Source: Aestuariibacter sp. A3R04 (GTDB taxonomy: Bacteria > Pseudomonadota > Gammaproteobacteria > Enterobacterales > Alteromonadaceae). From it: a DNA stretch of 64,000 nucleotides. Numbering within the stretch: the first letter of the stretch is position 1; each line of letters begins with the position of its first letter. Made by a program: the position numbers and the translations under genes. The stretch lies in NCBI RefSeq assembly GCF_018860805.1, contig NZ_JAHKQR010000011.1, forward strand, positions 321,341-385,340, given 5' to 3'. The notes below the pieces were generated by a model. That model was given only the letters and a program-made list of their open reading frames with translations, was not told the DNA's origin and searched no databases. Positions 8,469-17,604 of this stretch are shown piece after piece.

Positions 8469-8518
8469 CCCTGAAGGGGAGTTCTCTCCTTCGGGGGAGT
8501 CTCCCCTCAAAGGAGGCA
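8469..8518 (+). promoter_or_regulatory. Two-hairpin leader 4, upstream of exo
   Basis: Hairpin 1 pairs CCCTGAAGGGGAG (8469-8481) with CTCTCCTTCGGG (8484-8495), allowing one bulge and a G-U pair. A second element can form between the TCTCC near 8500-8504 and the AGGAGG Shine-Dalgarno near 8511-8516. Alternatively GGGGA (from 8495) can pair with TCCCC (to 8506). The ATG is at 8521. It is the least regular member of the leader set. Confidence 0.5.
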
Positions 8519-8520
8519 AT

Positions 8521-9533
8521 ATGAAGGTTATCGACCTATCACAGCGTACTCCTGCATGGCACCAGTGGCGCATTGCAGGGGTTACGGCATCTGAAGCCCC
8601 TATTATTATGGGGCGTTCACCCTACAAAACACCTTGGCGATTATGGGCAGAAAAAACCGGATTCGTATTACCGGAAGACCTGTCGAATAATCCAAATGTG
8701 CTTCGCGGTATAAGGTTGGAGCCTCAAGCAAGGCGAACATTTGAGAATGCGCATAATGACTTTCTTCTGCCGTTATGTGCAGAAGCCGATCATAACGCAA
8801 TCTTTCGAGCCAGCTTTGATGGCATCAACGATGCGGGCGAACCCGTTGAACTGAAATGTCCTTGCCAGTCAGTTTTTGAGGATGTGCAAGCTCACCGAGA
8901 ACAAAGCGAGGCGTACCAGTTGTATTGGGTGCAAGTACAGCATCAAATACTGGTCGCCAATAGCACGCGAGGTTGGTTTTCTATTTTGAGGATCAACTGA
9001 TTGAGTTTGAAATACAACGAGACGCATTGTTCTTAACTGAATTGCAAGAAACGGCGCTTCAGTTTTGGGAGTTAGTACAGACCAAAAAAGAACCGTCAAA
9101 ATGCCCTGAGCAAGATTGTTTTGTTCCCAAGGGTGAAGCCCAATACCGTTGGACATCGCTGTCTCGACAGTATTGCTCAGCACATGCCGAAGTGGTCCGA
9201 CTGGAAAACCACATTAAATCTTTGAAAGAGGAAATGCGAGAAGCTCAGTCGAAATTGGTCGCTATGATGGGTAACTACGCTCATGCCGACTATGCTGGGG
9301 TCAAACTCAGCCGCTACATGATGGCAGGTACGGTGGACTATAAGCAATTGGCCACCGATAAATTAGGCGAGCTGGATGAACAGGTTTTAGCCGCTTACCG
9401 AAAAACGCCACAAGAGCGGTTGCGCATCAGCACCAATAAACCAGAGCAGCCCGTTGAAACACCAATCAAAATCAGTCTTGAGCAAGAGAACTTGGTTCTG
9501 CCAGGTGACTCGCCGAGCTCATTTTATTTTTAA
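8521..9533 (+). pseudogene. exo: YqaJ-family recombination exonuclease, frameshifted
   Basis: Partner of Bet: a 5'-3' exonuclease that makes single-stranded ends. The first frame (8521-9000) carries the YqaJ core: ASEAPIIMGRSPYKTPWRLWAEK, the metal-site sequences SFDG and ELKCP, and the QHQ segment. It then leaves the family sequence at STRGW and ends in SILRIN. The rest continues in another frame from about 8973 (VFYFEDQLIEFEIQRD) to 9533. At the break the DNA reads GGTTGGTTTTC. Restoring one more GGTT gives RGWLVFYF and a 338-residue protein, the length I recall for SXT Exo. A four-base tandem-repeat contraction is the simplest explanation. The truncated 159-residue product keeps the catalytic core but loses the C-terminal half. 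Confidence 0.85.
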
Positions 9534-9542
9534 CGTTCACTT

Positions 9543-9560
9543 GGAGCCGATTTCGGCTCC
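9543..9560 (+). terminator. Intrinsic terminator after exo
   Basis: The perfect inverted repeat GGAGCCGA/TCGGCTCC, with TT as its loop, followed by TTTCTC, lies ten bases after the exo stop. A second smaller hairpin, ATGCACT/AGTGCAT, lies at 9567-9587. Confidence 0.7.
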
Positions 9561-9680
9561 TTTCTCATGCACTTACATCGAGTGCATCAGAAAGCAGTTT
9601 CACTCGTAGCCAATGCTGGGTACGAATGATAGAGCGAGCTGAACTCTTACATACACAGCCATACCACAATCAACACACCA

Positions 9681-9740
9681 CCCGACGGGGACTTCAGTCC
9701 CTGTTAGGGCATGGGTTCGTCTCCGCTTTTTTTTGGAGAC
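9681..9740 (+). promoter_or_regulatory. Two-hairpin leader 5, upstream of radC
   Basis: Hairpin 1 (9681-9709) has core GGGAC/GTCCC around TTCA, extended by CCC/GGG. Hairpin 2 pairs GTCTCC (9719-9724) with GGAGAC (9735-9740) around a T-rich loop. The right arm is the radC Shine-Dalgarno, four bases before the ATG at 9745. Confidence 0.65.
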
Positions 9741-9744
9741 TCCT

Positions 9745-10239
9745 ATGAAAAACAAAAAGTTCTTAGCTGGCGAAGAAGCCGGTACTTACATCGTTCCTGA
9801 GCAAGTGACTGAAGCGGATATCTTAGATATGGCGCTCAAGCTTGCCCGTGGTCGATTGAGTAAAGGTCGCAAAATTGAACATCCATCATCGGCGTTCTCA
9901 TACCTGCAAACACTAATGCACGAGTATGAGCACGAAGTCTTTGGCGTACTGTTTCTTGATACAAAGCATCGCGTTATTCGATTTGAAGAGTTATTCAAAG
10001 GCACTTTAGATGCGGCGAGCGTGTATCCAAGGGAAGTAACAAAACGAGCGCTAGAACTTAATGCAGCAGCAGTGATACTGGTTCACAATCCATCGGGTGA
10101 TCCTGAGCCCAGTGAAGCTAATAAACGCATTACTCATCGACTCCGTGACGCCTTGTCACTTGTTGATATTCGAACGCTTGACCATGTCGTGGTCGCATCC
10201 GAGGGCTGCGTTTCGCTTGCCGAACGCGGTTATCTTTAA
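9745..10239 (+). CDS. radC: RadC-family JAMM-domain protein
   Basis: A 164-residue protein with the RadC/JAB1-MPN metal-binding motif HNPSGDPEPSEAN in the C-terminal half, preceded by VFGVLFLDTKHRVI. RadC-like proteins are common on mobile elements; their biochemical role is unsettled and the original DNA-repair label is not well supported. The ATG at 9745 is preferred to an in-frame TTG at 9733 because GGAGA precedes it inside leader 5. It lies between exo and the primase-like gene. I see no cobS-like gene between exo and radC, although I recall one there in SXT. Confidence 0.9.
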   Translation: MKNKKFLAGEEAGTYIVPEQVTEADILDMALKLARGRLSKGRKIEHPSSAFSYLQTLMHEYEHEVFGVLFLDTKHRVIRFEELFKGTLDAASVYPREVTKRALELNAAAVILVHNPSGDPEPSEANKRITHRLRDALSLVDIRTLDHVVVASEGCVSLAERGYL

Positions 10240-10241
10240 TG

Positions 10242-10260
10242 AATGGGCGCATTGCCCATT
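10242..10260 (+). terminator. Possible terminator or processing hairpin after radC
   Basis: The inverted repeat AATGGGC/GCCCATT with a five-base loop, followed by CTCCTTC, begins two bases after the radC stop. The T-tract is weak. Confidence 0.35.
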
Positions 10261-10385
10261 CTCCTTCATCACAAAAGCAGTCCTATCAACACACGTCATC
10301 ATAGCTCGAATTTCTATTTGAGTTTGATGATGCCCCAGTCACTTGGTCTGACACGGAAATCTGGCAGTTACGCGAAGGCATTCTA

Positions 10386-10580
10386 TTGGATGCGATCCGT
10401 GTATTGCTGGACGGTCGTGTCAGTACTCGGTTGCGCAAGGATGTGTTGTCGTGGATTCAAAATGACGAAATAGCGCCATTTTGCTTTCGTGTTTGTGCGA
10501 TGGCTGCGGTTTTCGATCCTGATGTGCTTCGTGATTCCATCATGTGGCTATTAAGACGACATGGTATCCAGCTTGACTAA
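10386..10580 (+). CDS. Small ICE backbone protein, start uncertain
   Basis: The frame is open from 10305 to 10580 and reads as a real protein (DDAPVTWSDTEIWQLREGIL, then LRKDVLSWIQNDEIAPFCFR, ending RRHGIQLD). There is no ATG or GTG between the upstream stop and the coherent sequence; the first usable start is TTG at 10386, giving 64 residues. Because recognisable protein sequence precedes that TTG, the annotated start may have been lost through a small deletion or base change. Function is unknown; it lies between radC and the primase-like gene. Confidence 0.4.
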   Translation: MDAIRVLLDGRVSTRLRKDVLSWIQNDEIAPFCFRVCAMAAVFDPDVLRDSIMWLLRRHGIQLD

Positions 10581-10671
10581 CGTTCCTGCATCAACCAAAC
10601 GGCTGAATGCAAGACCTGAGCTGATTTTTATCACTTGTGGTAGGAGTCGGCTTTTTACTTAAGGAGGTTAT

Positions 10672-11745
10672 ATGGCGTTACCTTTACAGATTGAAACAGT
10701 AAGGCCATATCTTAATGGCCAATGGCTTCAAGTCTTGGCGGCATTGGTGCCAGAACTTGATCCCGCTATTGCTCGAAAAGGGCGTCATGTGGCTTGTCCT
10801 GTTCATGGCGGTCGTGATGGCTTTAGGCTGTTCAAAGATGCTGAATCTACCGGAGGTGGCGTTTGTAACACCTGCGGTATCTTTCATGATGGCTTTGAAC
10901 TGTTGTCTTGGATTAATGGATGGAACTTTGCTCAGTCTATTGAAGCAATCGGCCAGGTTCTAGGTATTCAACCCGGACAAATACAAGTGCCTACTCGGCC
11001 AATACCGAGTAACGCTGTTGATTGGAAGGCTAAAAAGCAGGAAGAGGACAAAGCGATTATCCATCGCTTGAATCAAACCTGGGGAGAAACGTTTTCTCTT
11101 GCAGATACTCGTGCGCAACCAGTTTGGAACTACATGCATCGTCGTGGCATTGTTACTCGGCTTCGTCCTGAATGGGATTCGGTGCTGAGGTTTCATCCAA
11201 ACTTGCCTTACCATGATGAAGATGGCCTGTTTATCGATAGCTACCCAGCGCTGCTAGGTAAAATCGTTACTCAGCAAGGGCGTTCGGCCACGTTTCATCG
11301 GATCTACCTAAGTGAAGATGGATTCAAAGCACCGGTTGAAAAGCCTAAAAAGATGATGCCGATACCAAGTGACAGAGCAATCACTGGTGGTGCCATTAGG
11401 ATAGGTGAGCCTGGTGAGGTATTAGGCGTTTCTGAAGGTATAGAGACGGCTTTAGCGGTAACCAGAGCAACGGGGCAAACATGTTGGTCGGTTGTGAATG
11501 CAACGCTACTGGCTAGGTTTGAACCACCAAGTAATGTGAAAATGCTGTACATCTGGGCAGACCACGATCTCTCTGAGACTGGCCTGAATGCAGCGAATGA
11601 ACTCATGAAAAAAGCCTGGCAGAAAGGCATCCTGACACAAGTCCTGATCCCTCCGATACCAAAGTCACTTGGCGTGAAAAGTTGGGATTGGAATGATGTG
11701 CTGAATGTTTACGGTGCCATGGGCTTTCCGAAAGTTCATATCTGA
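10672..11745 (+). CDS. Zinc-ribbon/Toprim primase-like protein
   Basis: A 357-residue protein with an N-terminal zinc ribbon (CPVHGG at about 43-48 and CNTCG at about 65-69) of the type found in phage P4-like primases. The C-terminal half is a Toprim domain, with the glutamate in VSEGIETALA and the aspartates in YIWADHDLSETG. It lacks a helicase domain, so alone it would be a primase or an accessory of a replication or repair complex. The start has an excellent RBS (AAGGAGG, 5 nt before the ATG). A hairpin AGCTGA/TCGGCT followed by five T (10619-10656) lies just upstream and may attenuate. It is the last gene before the hotspot-3 cargo, equivalent in place to SXT s073. Confidence 0.75.
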   Translation: MALPLQIETVRPYLNGQWLQVLAALVPELDPAIARKGRHVACPVHGGRDGFRLFKDAESTGGGVCNTCGIFHDGFELLSWINGWNFAQSIEAIGQVLGIQPGQIQVPTRPIPSNAVDWKAKKQEEDKAIIHRLNQTWGETFSLADTRAQPVWNYMHRRGIVTRLRPEWDSVLRFHPNLPYHDEDGLFIDSYPALLGKIVTQQGRSATFHRIYLSEDGFKAPVEKPKKMMPIPSDRAITGGAIRIGEPGEVLGVSEGIETALAVTRATGQTCWSVVNATLLARFEPPSNVKMLYIWADHDLSETGLNAANELMKKAWQKGILTQVLIPPIPKSLGVKSWDWNDVLNVYGAMGFPKVHI

Positions 11746-12154
11746 TCCAAGGGGCTTTGGCCTAATGCTGTTCACATAAGCGAAACAGCATTCCGAGATA
11801 CCTCGACTTTGATTACTTTACCATGCGAGGCCTGCTAGGTCTCGCTTTCTTTGATTCCAAAAACAAATTACACATCCCTGATCTTAGATCTTTGAAACGC
11901 ATTCAAGTCTTTGATCACGGCTTAGCCCTAGCCATTACGATTAAATTCGAAGCAATAAAAATAAAGGCCATCTTAAAATGTATCTCAATAGCGCCGCTGG
12001 CCATTTGTTACTGCAAACAAATAATGGTTCACAAAAAAACATAGGTTTAAAAAATAAAATTGGTAGGAAGATACAATGTTCGCAAACGCACTGACGACGT
12101 AAATTAATAGGCATAGGCTTTGGTAAAATCTAAATCAACAAAACGGATTTCATT
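11746..12154. other. Left boundary of the hotspot-3 cargo
   Basis: This 409-bp region has no convincing gene; a 73-codon frame at 11823-12044 overlaps the terminator and has no recognisable features. It contains a perfect 9-bp inverted repeat AATGCTGTT/AACAGCATT (11764-11792) and the terminator at 11825-11853. Base composition becomes AT-rich from about 11930 to the adhP start, where the adhP promoter must lie. Confidence 0.45.
11825..11853 (+). terminator. Terminator of the ICE recombination/primase operon
   Basis: Stem GCGAGGCCT/AGGTCTCGC (11825-11833 and 11837-11845, one G-U pair) with a GCT loop is followed by TTTCTTTG. It lies 80 bp after the primase-like gene. Confidence 0.65.
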
Positions 12155-13189
12155 ATGACTAAACAAATGCAAGCAACCGTTGTCGAACAATTCGGCCAAG
12201 GTCTCGTTCTTAAAGAAGTCGATATTCCGACTCCCGGTCCAGGCCAAATCTTGGTTAAAACTGAAGCCTGCGGGGTTTGTCACACAGATTTGCACGCTGA
12301 AGCGGGCGACTGGCCAGTGAAACCCTCTCTTCCCTTTATTCCAGGCCATGAAGGCATTGGTATTGTGGTGGCATTAGGCGAAGGCGTTACCGCTGTCAAA
12401 GAAGGCGATCGTGTCGGTGTGCCTTGGCTCTATTCTGCCTGTGGTCACTGTGAACATTGTCTTGCTGCTTGGGAAACCGTGTGTGGCGAAGCCGAGTTCG
12501 GCGGCTATACCAAAAACGGTGGTTTTGCTGAATACATACTCGCTAACCCAAATTACGTGGCTCACATTCCTGCTGGCTTATCTGCCACAGAAGCAGCGCC
12601 GCTGATCTGCGCGGGCATTACCACTTACAAAGGCCTTAAAGAAACCAAAGCAAAACCGGGCGATTGGGTAGTTATTTCCGGTATCGGTGGCCTTGGACAT
12701 TTGGCGGTTCAATACGCTAAAGCCATGGGTTTGCATGTCTGTGCGGTGGATATCGACGACAAAAAGCTCGATCACGCGACGCGACTTGGCGCCGACGCTG
12801 TGGTCAATGCCAAACACGAAGACTCGATTGAAGCCGTAGTCAAGGCAACAGGCGGCGGTGGTCATGGCGTATTAATCACCGCACCTTCGCTGATTGCTTT
12901 CAATCAAGGGGTTGCCATGACGCGTAAACGTGGCATTTGTGTACTGGTTGGTTTGCCACCGGGTGAATTCCCAGTGCCGTTATTCGACGTAGTTGCTAAC
13001 TGCATCACCATTCGCGGCTCGTTTGTAGGCACACGCCAAGATATGGCCGAAGCATTAGCCTTTGCCGCCGAAGGCAAAGTAAAAGCTGACATTGAGCTAC
13101 AGCCATTGTCCGCCATTAACGATGTTTTTAAGCGTTTAGAAAATGGTGATGTTCCGTCGCGAGTGGTCATTGATTTCGCAACGATTTAA
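12155..13189 (+). CDS. adhP: Zinc-dependent alcohol dehydrogenase AdhP
   Basis: A 344-residue NAD(H)-dependent medium-chain dehydrogenase that interconverts primary alcohols such as ethanol with aldehydes. Catalytic zinc ligands are Cys42 (ACGVCHTD), His65 (PGHEG) and the Cys in PLICAG; structural zinc ligands are Cys96, 99, 102 and 110 (CGHCEHC, then ETVC). The nucleotide-binding glycines are in GIGGLGHLAVQYAKAMG. No strong Shine-Dalgarno is visible. It is the first gene of the hotspot-3 cargo, followed 43 bp later by the J-domain gene and facing a Crp-type regulator gene. By inference it serves redox balance under stress or low oxygen. Confidence 0.95.
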   Translation: MTKQMQATVVEQFGQGLVLKEVDIPTPGPGQILVKTEACGVCHTDLHAEAGDWPVKPSLPFIPGHEGIGIVVALGEGVTAVKEGDRVGVPWLYSACGHCEHCLAAWETVCGEAEFGGYTKNGGFAEYILANPNYVAHIPAGLSATEAAPLICAGITTYKGLKETKAKPGDWVVISGIGGLGHLAVQYAKAMGLHVCAVDIDDKKLDHATRLGADAVVNAKHEDSIEAVVKATGGGGHGVLITAPSLIAFNQGVAMTRKRGICVLVGLPPGEFPVPLFDVVANCITIRGSFVGTRQDMAEALAFAAEGKVKADIELQPLSAINDVFKRLENGDVPSRVVIDFATI

Positions 13190-13232
13190 AAAATATTTGA
13201 GTTCATCTTTCTAAATAGATAGGAGACTGATC

Positions 13233-13478
13233 ATGCCATTCAATGATTATTACAAAACGTTAGAAGTTGAACTCACTGCATCAGCAAGAGAAATCAGGGA
13301 GTCTTACCGCAAGCTTGCCCACAAATATCATCCAGATATTTCTGAGCAAGAAAATTGCGAGCCCTTGTTCAAAGAAATTACTGAAGCCTATGCGGCGCTG
13401 AAACTAGCAAACAAACAATCGGCTCACAGAAGCTCGTCAATGAATGATGTCATCACGTTAAAACACCATTTTAAATGA
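13233..13478 (+). CDS. J-domain-only protein (DnaJ/CbpA N-terminal domain)
   Basis: An 81-residue protein that is almost all J domain, with the HPD tripeptide in LAHKYHPDIS and the usual YKTLEVELTASAREIRESYRKL helix before it. J domains stimulate DnaK ATPase activity. It lacks the G/F linker and the client-binding domains of DnaJ or CbpA, so it may act as a dedicated co-chaperone or a truncated relic. RBS AGGAGA lies 7 nt before the ATG. It probably shares a transcript with adhP and ends five bases from the convergent Crp-type gene. Confidence 0.85.
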   Translation: MPFNDYYKTLEVELTASAREIRESYRKLAHKYHPDISEQENCEPLFKEITEAYAALKLANKQSAHRSSSMNDVITLKHHFK

Positions 13479-13483
13479 TTGAA

Positions 13484-14224
13484 TCAGGCTGACTTTTTCG
13501 GCAACCCATAAGGCAACAGACGATCGGTTTCTGTCTTCACCACGGCGTAACATTCGCAGCTCAATTCTTCGAGTTTTGATCTGTCTAGCACGGTGATGTG
13601 ACCACGGTGATAATCAATCACGCCGAGTTTTTGTAATTTACCAGCGGCCTCGGTAACGCCTTCACGGCGCACGCCTAACATATTGGCAATTAATTCTTGA
13701 GTCATGGTGAGATGGTTATCTGGCAAGCGATCAAGTGATAATAACAACCACCGACACAATTGCTGGTCAATCGAATGATGACGATTACACACAGCGGTTT
13801 GCGACATTTGTGTGATCAAGGATTGTGTATAACGGAGCATCAACTCCAGTAGCCTACCGTGTCGATTAAATTCTTCCTTTAATTTGTTACCCTTTAGGCG
13901 ATACGCATGTCCCGAGCTTTGCACTACGGCTCGACTAGACGTACTTTCTCCGCCCATAAACAAGGCAACGCCGACCAAACCTTCGTGGCCAACAACAGAA
14001 ATTTCTGCTGACGAGCCGCTTTCCATTACGTAAAGCAGAGACACAATGGCATCGACAGGAAAGTGCACATAAGCCATCTTGTCGCCTGCTTCATACATCA
14101 CTTGCCCTAATTCCAGTTTTTCTAACTCAATAAAAGGAAATATACGCGCTTGCACTTGCTCAGGTAAGGCTGCTAAGAGATAGTTTTGTAATGGTGAATA
14201 GGTCGTATCTATAGAATCATACAT
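13484..14224 (-). CDS. Crp/Fnr-family transcriptional regulator
   Basis: A 246-residue regulator with an N-terminal cyclic-nucleotide-binding-type beta roll (about 15-130, including VGHEGLVGVALFMGG) and a C-terminal winged helix with MTQELIANMLGVRREGVTEAA as recognition helix. It lacks the N-terminal cysteine cluster of FNR, so it is not a classical oxygen sensor of that type, and its ligand is unknown. The ATG at 14224 is chosen because AAGGAT precedes it; an upstream ATG at 14266 has no such support. It follows the N-ATPase operon on the same strand and converges with adhP-dnaJ, so it is the likely local regulator of the cargo (inference). Confidence 0.88.
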   Translation of the reverse strand: MYDSIDTTYSPLQNYLLAALPEQVQARIFPFIELEKLELGQVMYEAGDKMAYVHFPVDAIVSLLYVMESGSSAEISVVGHEGLVGVALFMGGESTSSRAVVQSSGHAYRLKGNKLKEEFNRHGRLLELMLRYTQSLITQMSQTAVCNRHHSIDQQLCRWLLLSLDRLPDNHLTMTQELIANMLGVRREGVTEAAGKLQKLGVIDYHRGHITVLDRSKLEELSCECYAVVKTETDRLLPYGLPKKSA

Positions 14225-14375
14225 AGAATAATCCTTAAATATTTTCAAGTGGAAATTATGCTGCAATAAGGCGATAGAAAAGCATATTTATCGCTTAATT
14301 ATTCAAAGTTCCGAGCGCTAACGAACACACTAACCTTTATCTGGCAATTTACTCACTAAAATCCTGATCTAGATC

Positions 14376-15263
14376 CTAATTTGACGCATTAAATCCAGAT
14401 AACACGTCGGATAACTCTTCATCGATATCACTTTGACGCAGTCTATGAAAAGTTTGATTGAGATTTTCTTGTATCTCATCAATGTTCTTTTCGGCTCGCT
14501 GCATGGCGGCAAGTCGGCAGGCATTTTCGCTCGCAAGGGATTCGGCACAGGCTCGAAACAGGCTGACAAACAGATATTCACGTACAAAAGCATGACGTGT
14601 TTGATCCTGATATGGCATCACTTCCACAAGGTTATTACTTGGCCAATCAATCGCTACAAGCTCTTGTTGCCAAGCCGCGTCCAAAGGCAAAAGTTGCTGA
14701 CTCCCGGGTCGAGAAATCGAATTGGCTTCGGGTTTATGATGAAACAAAAAGACTTGGTCAATCCGTCCTTGATCTCGTTTTGCTTCCAGCTCAATTAAAA
14801 TCTCACCGACTAATCCAGTAATGGTATTGATCGAATGAGGTAATTCAAAGCTTGCTTCGGTCTTTAAATCCGTCTCTATCAAGCGAGACTCAACCCGCTC
14901 ACCAACGGCCCAGAGCATTTTATTGCCCGACAATGTTGCCAACGATTCGACCACAAACTCGACCATGACTTCATTGAATTGGCCGACTAGACCTTGATCC
15001 GAGCCAAACACAATCACGCCGATGGCGGGTGCGTCTTTCTGAGATCGATGCACGATCACCGCAGCCTGTTCTAATTGGGTACTTTGCGACAAACACGCCG
15101 ACAATCCCAACTGCACGTTTTGATAATAATCGTCGAGCGAATGCACGGCTTTTTCATATTGACCAATGCTCGACGACGCGATGGTTTTCATACTGCGCAC
15201 TACTGATTCTAGGTCTTGAGCACTGGTAATTTTGTGACGCAAGCTGGCGATACTGTCTGTCAT
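14376..15263 (-). CDS. atpG: N-type ATPase gamma subunit
   Basis: Central rotor stalk of a rotary ATPase, linking the catalytic head to the c-ring. The 295 residues begin [30 protein letters not shown], the typical gamma N-terminal coiled coil. The C-terminal coil includes [17 protein letters not shown]. It is the last gene of the nine-gene operon and overlaps atpA by four bases. The order D-C-Q-R-B-E-F-A-G and the lack of a separate delta gene are the published signature of N-ATPases, second rotary ATPases carried beside the housekeeping F-ATPase. Confidence 0.9.
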   Translation of the reverse strand: MTDSIASLRHKITSAQDLESVVRSMKTIASSSIGQYEKAVHSLDDYYQNVQLGLSACLSQSTQLEQAAVIVHRSQKDAPAIGVIVFGSDQGLVGQFNEVMVEFVVESLATLSGNKMLWAVGERVESRLIETDLKTEASFELPHSINTITGLVGEILIELEAKRDQGRIDQVFLFHHKPEANSISRPGSQQLLPLDAAWQQELVAIDWPSNNLVEVMPYQDQTRHAFVREYLFVSLFRACAESLASENACRLAAMQRAEKNIDEIQENLNQTFHRLRQSDIDEELSDVLSGFNASN

Positions 15264-16792
15264 CTTGGCTCACCTGAATCTGTGTCAGTGTTGAAGGTGT
15301 CAAGCGCTTGGCGTGCAAGTTCTAAAATCACCGCTTTATCTTCTTTGCTTAATTTGTCGGTGCTTTCTAAACGCTCAACAATCTCATCGGGGATGTTCGC
15401 AGCAGCATCCCGAACAGCTTGCTCCGCGGCGGGCATATTGTCTAACTCAATGTCGTCAAACAAATCTGCGGTCAAGGCGACTAACACGGCGATTTGTTCT
15501 GCCATAGACACAGGCGCAAATTCAGGCTGCTTCAAGCAGGCTCGGATGCGTCGACCATGTTCAATGATTTTCAGCGTATCGTCGTCTAACTTCGCGCCAA
15601 AACGGGCGAAGGTTTCCAGCTCCTCGAACTGTGCATAAGCCAATTTGAGATCCACCGTGACGCCGCGATACGCGGCTCTTTGGGCTTTACCGCCCACACG
15701 AGACACAGATTTCCCCACATCAACCGCGGGTAAAATACCCAGCTCAAACAACGCCGGCGAAAGGTAAATTTGCCCATCGGTAATGGAGATAAGATTGGTC
15801 GGAATATACGCCGAAATATCCTGCGCTTCGGTTTCAATAATTGGCAAAGCGGTGAGCGAACCGCCGCCCAGCTCGTCGCTTAAATGGGTCGCTCTTTCTA
15901 ACAAACGTGAATGAATATAAAAAATGTCGCCGGGAAAGGCTTCTCGCCCTGGTGGACGACGCAACAACAAGGACAATTCACGATACGCACGAGCGTGATG
16001 CGTCAAATCATCGTAGACAATCAGTACATCACGGCCCTGTTCCATAAAATATTCCGCAATGCTGGTCGCGGCATAAGGTGCAACATAAGCCAAGCCCGGC
16101 GGCTCGTTGCCTTCCGTCACTACCACGACTGTGTATTCCATCGCGCCTTGTTCGCGCAACGTGGCAATAACTTTAGCAACACCAGACGCGCGCTGACCAA
16201 TGGCACAATAGACACATAAGACGTTTTTGCCGCGCTGATTGAGAATCGTGTCCATGGCAATCGCCGTCTTGCCGGTTTGTCGGTCACCAAGAATCAATTC
16301 GCGCTGCCCGCGTCCCACTGGAATCAAGGCATCAATTACCTTAATGCCCGTTTGCAGCGGCACACTCACACCAGCTCGATCCATAATAACTGGCGAAGGT
16401 CGTTCGATAGGCAAGCGCTCGGTGGTCGCCAGATTGCCCTTGCCATCCAAAGGTTTACCGATTGGATTAATAATGCGACCAATCAAGCCATCGCCAACCG
16501 GCACATCGACCACGTGACCAAGCCGTTCGACTTCATCACCGGCTTGCAAATGCCAGTATTCGCCAAGCAACACCACGCCAATTTCGTCTTCATCGACATT
16601 AAAGGCGATGCCATAAATATCACCGGGAAAAAGCAATAACTCGTCGTAACCAACATTGGGCAAACCAGATACCTTGGCAATTCCCGTGGCGACACTGGTA
16701 ATCTTGCCAATTTCTCGTGGTGACAAAGCGGGTTCGAACGATTCTCGAGCCTGTTTAAAATCCGCAAATAATCCGTCAAACATCGACATCAT
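15260..16792 (-). CDS. atpA: N-type ATPase alpha subunit
   Basis: Non-catalytic nucleotide-binding subunit of the hexameric head, 510 residues. The Walker A motif [11 protein letters not shown] and the segment [16 protein letters not shown]-like ([21 protein letters not shown]) are present. It begins [19 protein letters not shown], and the second or third Met may be the real start. Its start overlaps the end of atpF. Domain order (beta barrel, nucleotide-binding domain, helical C-terminus) is complete, with no lesions. Confidence 0.95.
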   Translation of the reverse strand: MMSMFDGLFADFKQARESFEPALSPREIGKITSVATGIAKVSGLPNVGYDELLLFPGDIYGIAFNVDEDEIGVVLLGEYWHLQAGDEVERLGHVVDVPVGDGLIGRIINPIGKPLDGKGNLATTERLPIERPSPVIMDRAGVSVPLQTGIKVIDALIPVGRGQRELILGDRQTGKTAIAMDTILNQRGKNVLCVYCAIGQRASGVAKVIATLREQGAMEYTVVVVTEGNEPPGLAYVAPYAATSIAEYFMEQGRDVLIVYDDLTHHARAYRELSLLLRRPPGREAFPGDIFYIHSRLLERATHLSDELGGGSLTALPIIETEAQDISAYIPTNLISITDGQIYLSPALFELGILPAVDVGKSVSRVGGKAQRAAYRGVTVDLKLAYAQFEELETFARFGAKLDDDTLKIIEHGRRIRACLKQPEFAPVSMAEQIAVLVALTADLFDDIELDNMPAAEQAVRDAAANIPDEIVERLESTDKLSKEDKAVILELARQALDTFNTDTDSGEPR

Positions 16793-17601
16793 GAAGCCTG
16801 CTCTTGGTTTTTCTCAGACTCAGGGCTTTCATCTTGAACAGCACGATGAGAAAGCATCACATCATTGACTCGCTTGGTCAGCGTGGTCAAGTAATCGGCG
16901 ATGCTCCAGCCAATTTTCTGGCCGTGGGAATGGACCTCAATCCCGCCGATCACGTGAGCATCCGTGGCAAATTCAATCACCACGCCATCGCCCAACAAGC
17001 CATGTAACGCCTTGGTAATCTGGGTGATTTGTTTTTTAGGCAGATCAAACGCCGTGTGCACGATTAAAGGTTTAGTCGAATCTTGAAAAGCCGCTTGCAA
17101 ACTGGTCTTTTCAGCATCCGCTAATGCGTCTAAACGCGTCACAAAAACCTCTGCCATACTGGCTTCCAAACTGGTACTAGCAAGATCACTAAGCGCTTTA
17201 CGCACGATGGCGAACACTTCTTCTCGTGCTCGCTGGCTTAGGGAATCTTTCAAGCTCAGTTGTTCGTTTTTAAGCGCCAGCTCTAGCTTGCTGCGCAGCG
17301 CGTCGGACTCTTGTCGGACTTCTTCAAGTAATCGCGTCCGCTCGGCTTTCGCTTCCTCACCGACTTTGTTCATCTTCGCAGTGCGTTGTTGCTCGAATTC
17401 CGCGTTCTTTTGCAGGAACGCTTCTCGCTGCTGCTCGGCCTCGGCTCTTTTGCTATCGGCGTCGGCCAGTTCATCGGCAATGCGTTTTTCACGAGCGTCA
17501 ATCGTGTTCAAAATAGGACGATACAAGAAGTGTTTTAGCAACCAAACGAGAACCAAAAAATTGATCAGTTGCGCAATGACGGTAAACCAATCGATCAGCA
17601 T
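16789..17601 (-). CDS. atpF: N-type ATPase b subunit with delta-like C-terminal region
   Basis: Peripheral stalk subunit. The 270 residues are much longer than the ~156 of a standard F-type b. Residues 1-30 form the membrane anchor ([24 protein letters not shown]), residues 35-130 are a long charged coiled coil, and the C-terminal ~100 residues ([23 protein letters not shown], then [12 protein letters not shown]) resemble the C-terminal half of delta (OSCP). Since the operon has no atpH, this region probably takes over the delta function; this is inference from family architecture. Confidence 0.88.
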   Translation of the reverse strand: MLIDWFTVIAQLINFLVLVWLLKHFLYRPILNTIDAREKRIADELADADSKRAEAEQQREAFLQKNAEFEQQRTAKMNKVGEEAKAERTRLLEEVRQESDALRSKLELALKNEQLSLKDSLSQRAREEVFAIVRKALSDLASTSLEASMAEVFVTRLDALADAEKTSLQAAFQDSTKPLIVHTAFDLPKKQITQITKALHGLLGDGVVIEFATDAHVIGGIEVHSHGQKIGWSIADYLTTLTKRVNDVMLSHRAVQDESPESEKNQEQAS

Positions 17602-17604
17602 GAT

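Noticed and set aside
11823-12044. 73-codon open frame after the primase-like gene
   Set aside because: It starts on the stem of a terminator and has no RBS or recognisable domain.
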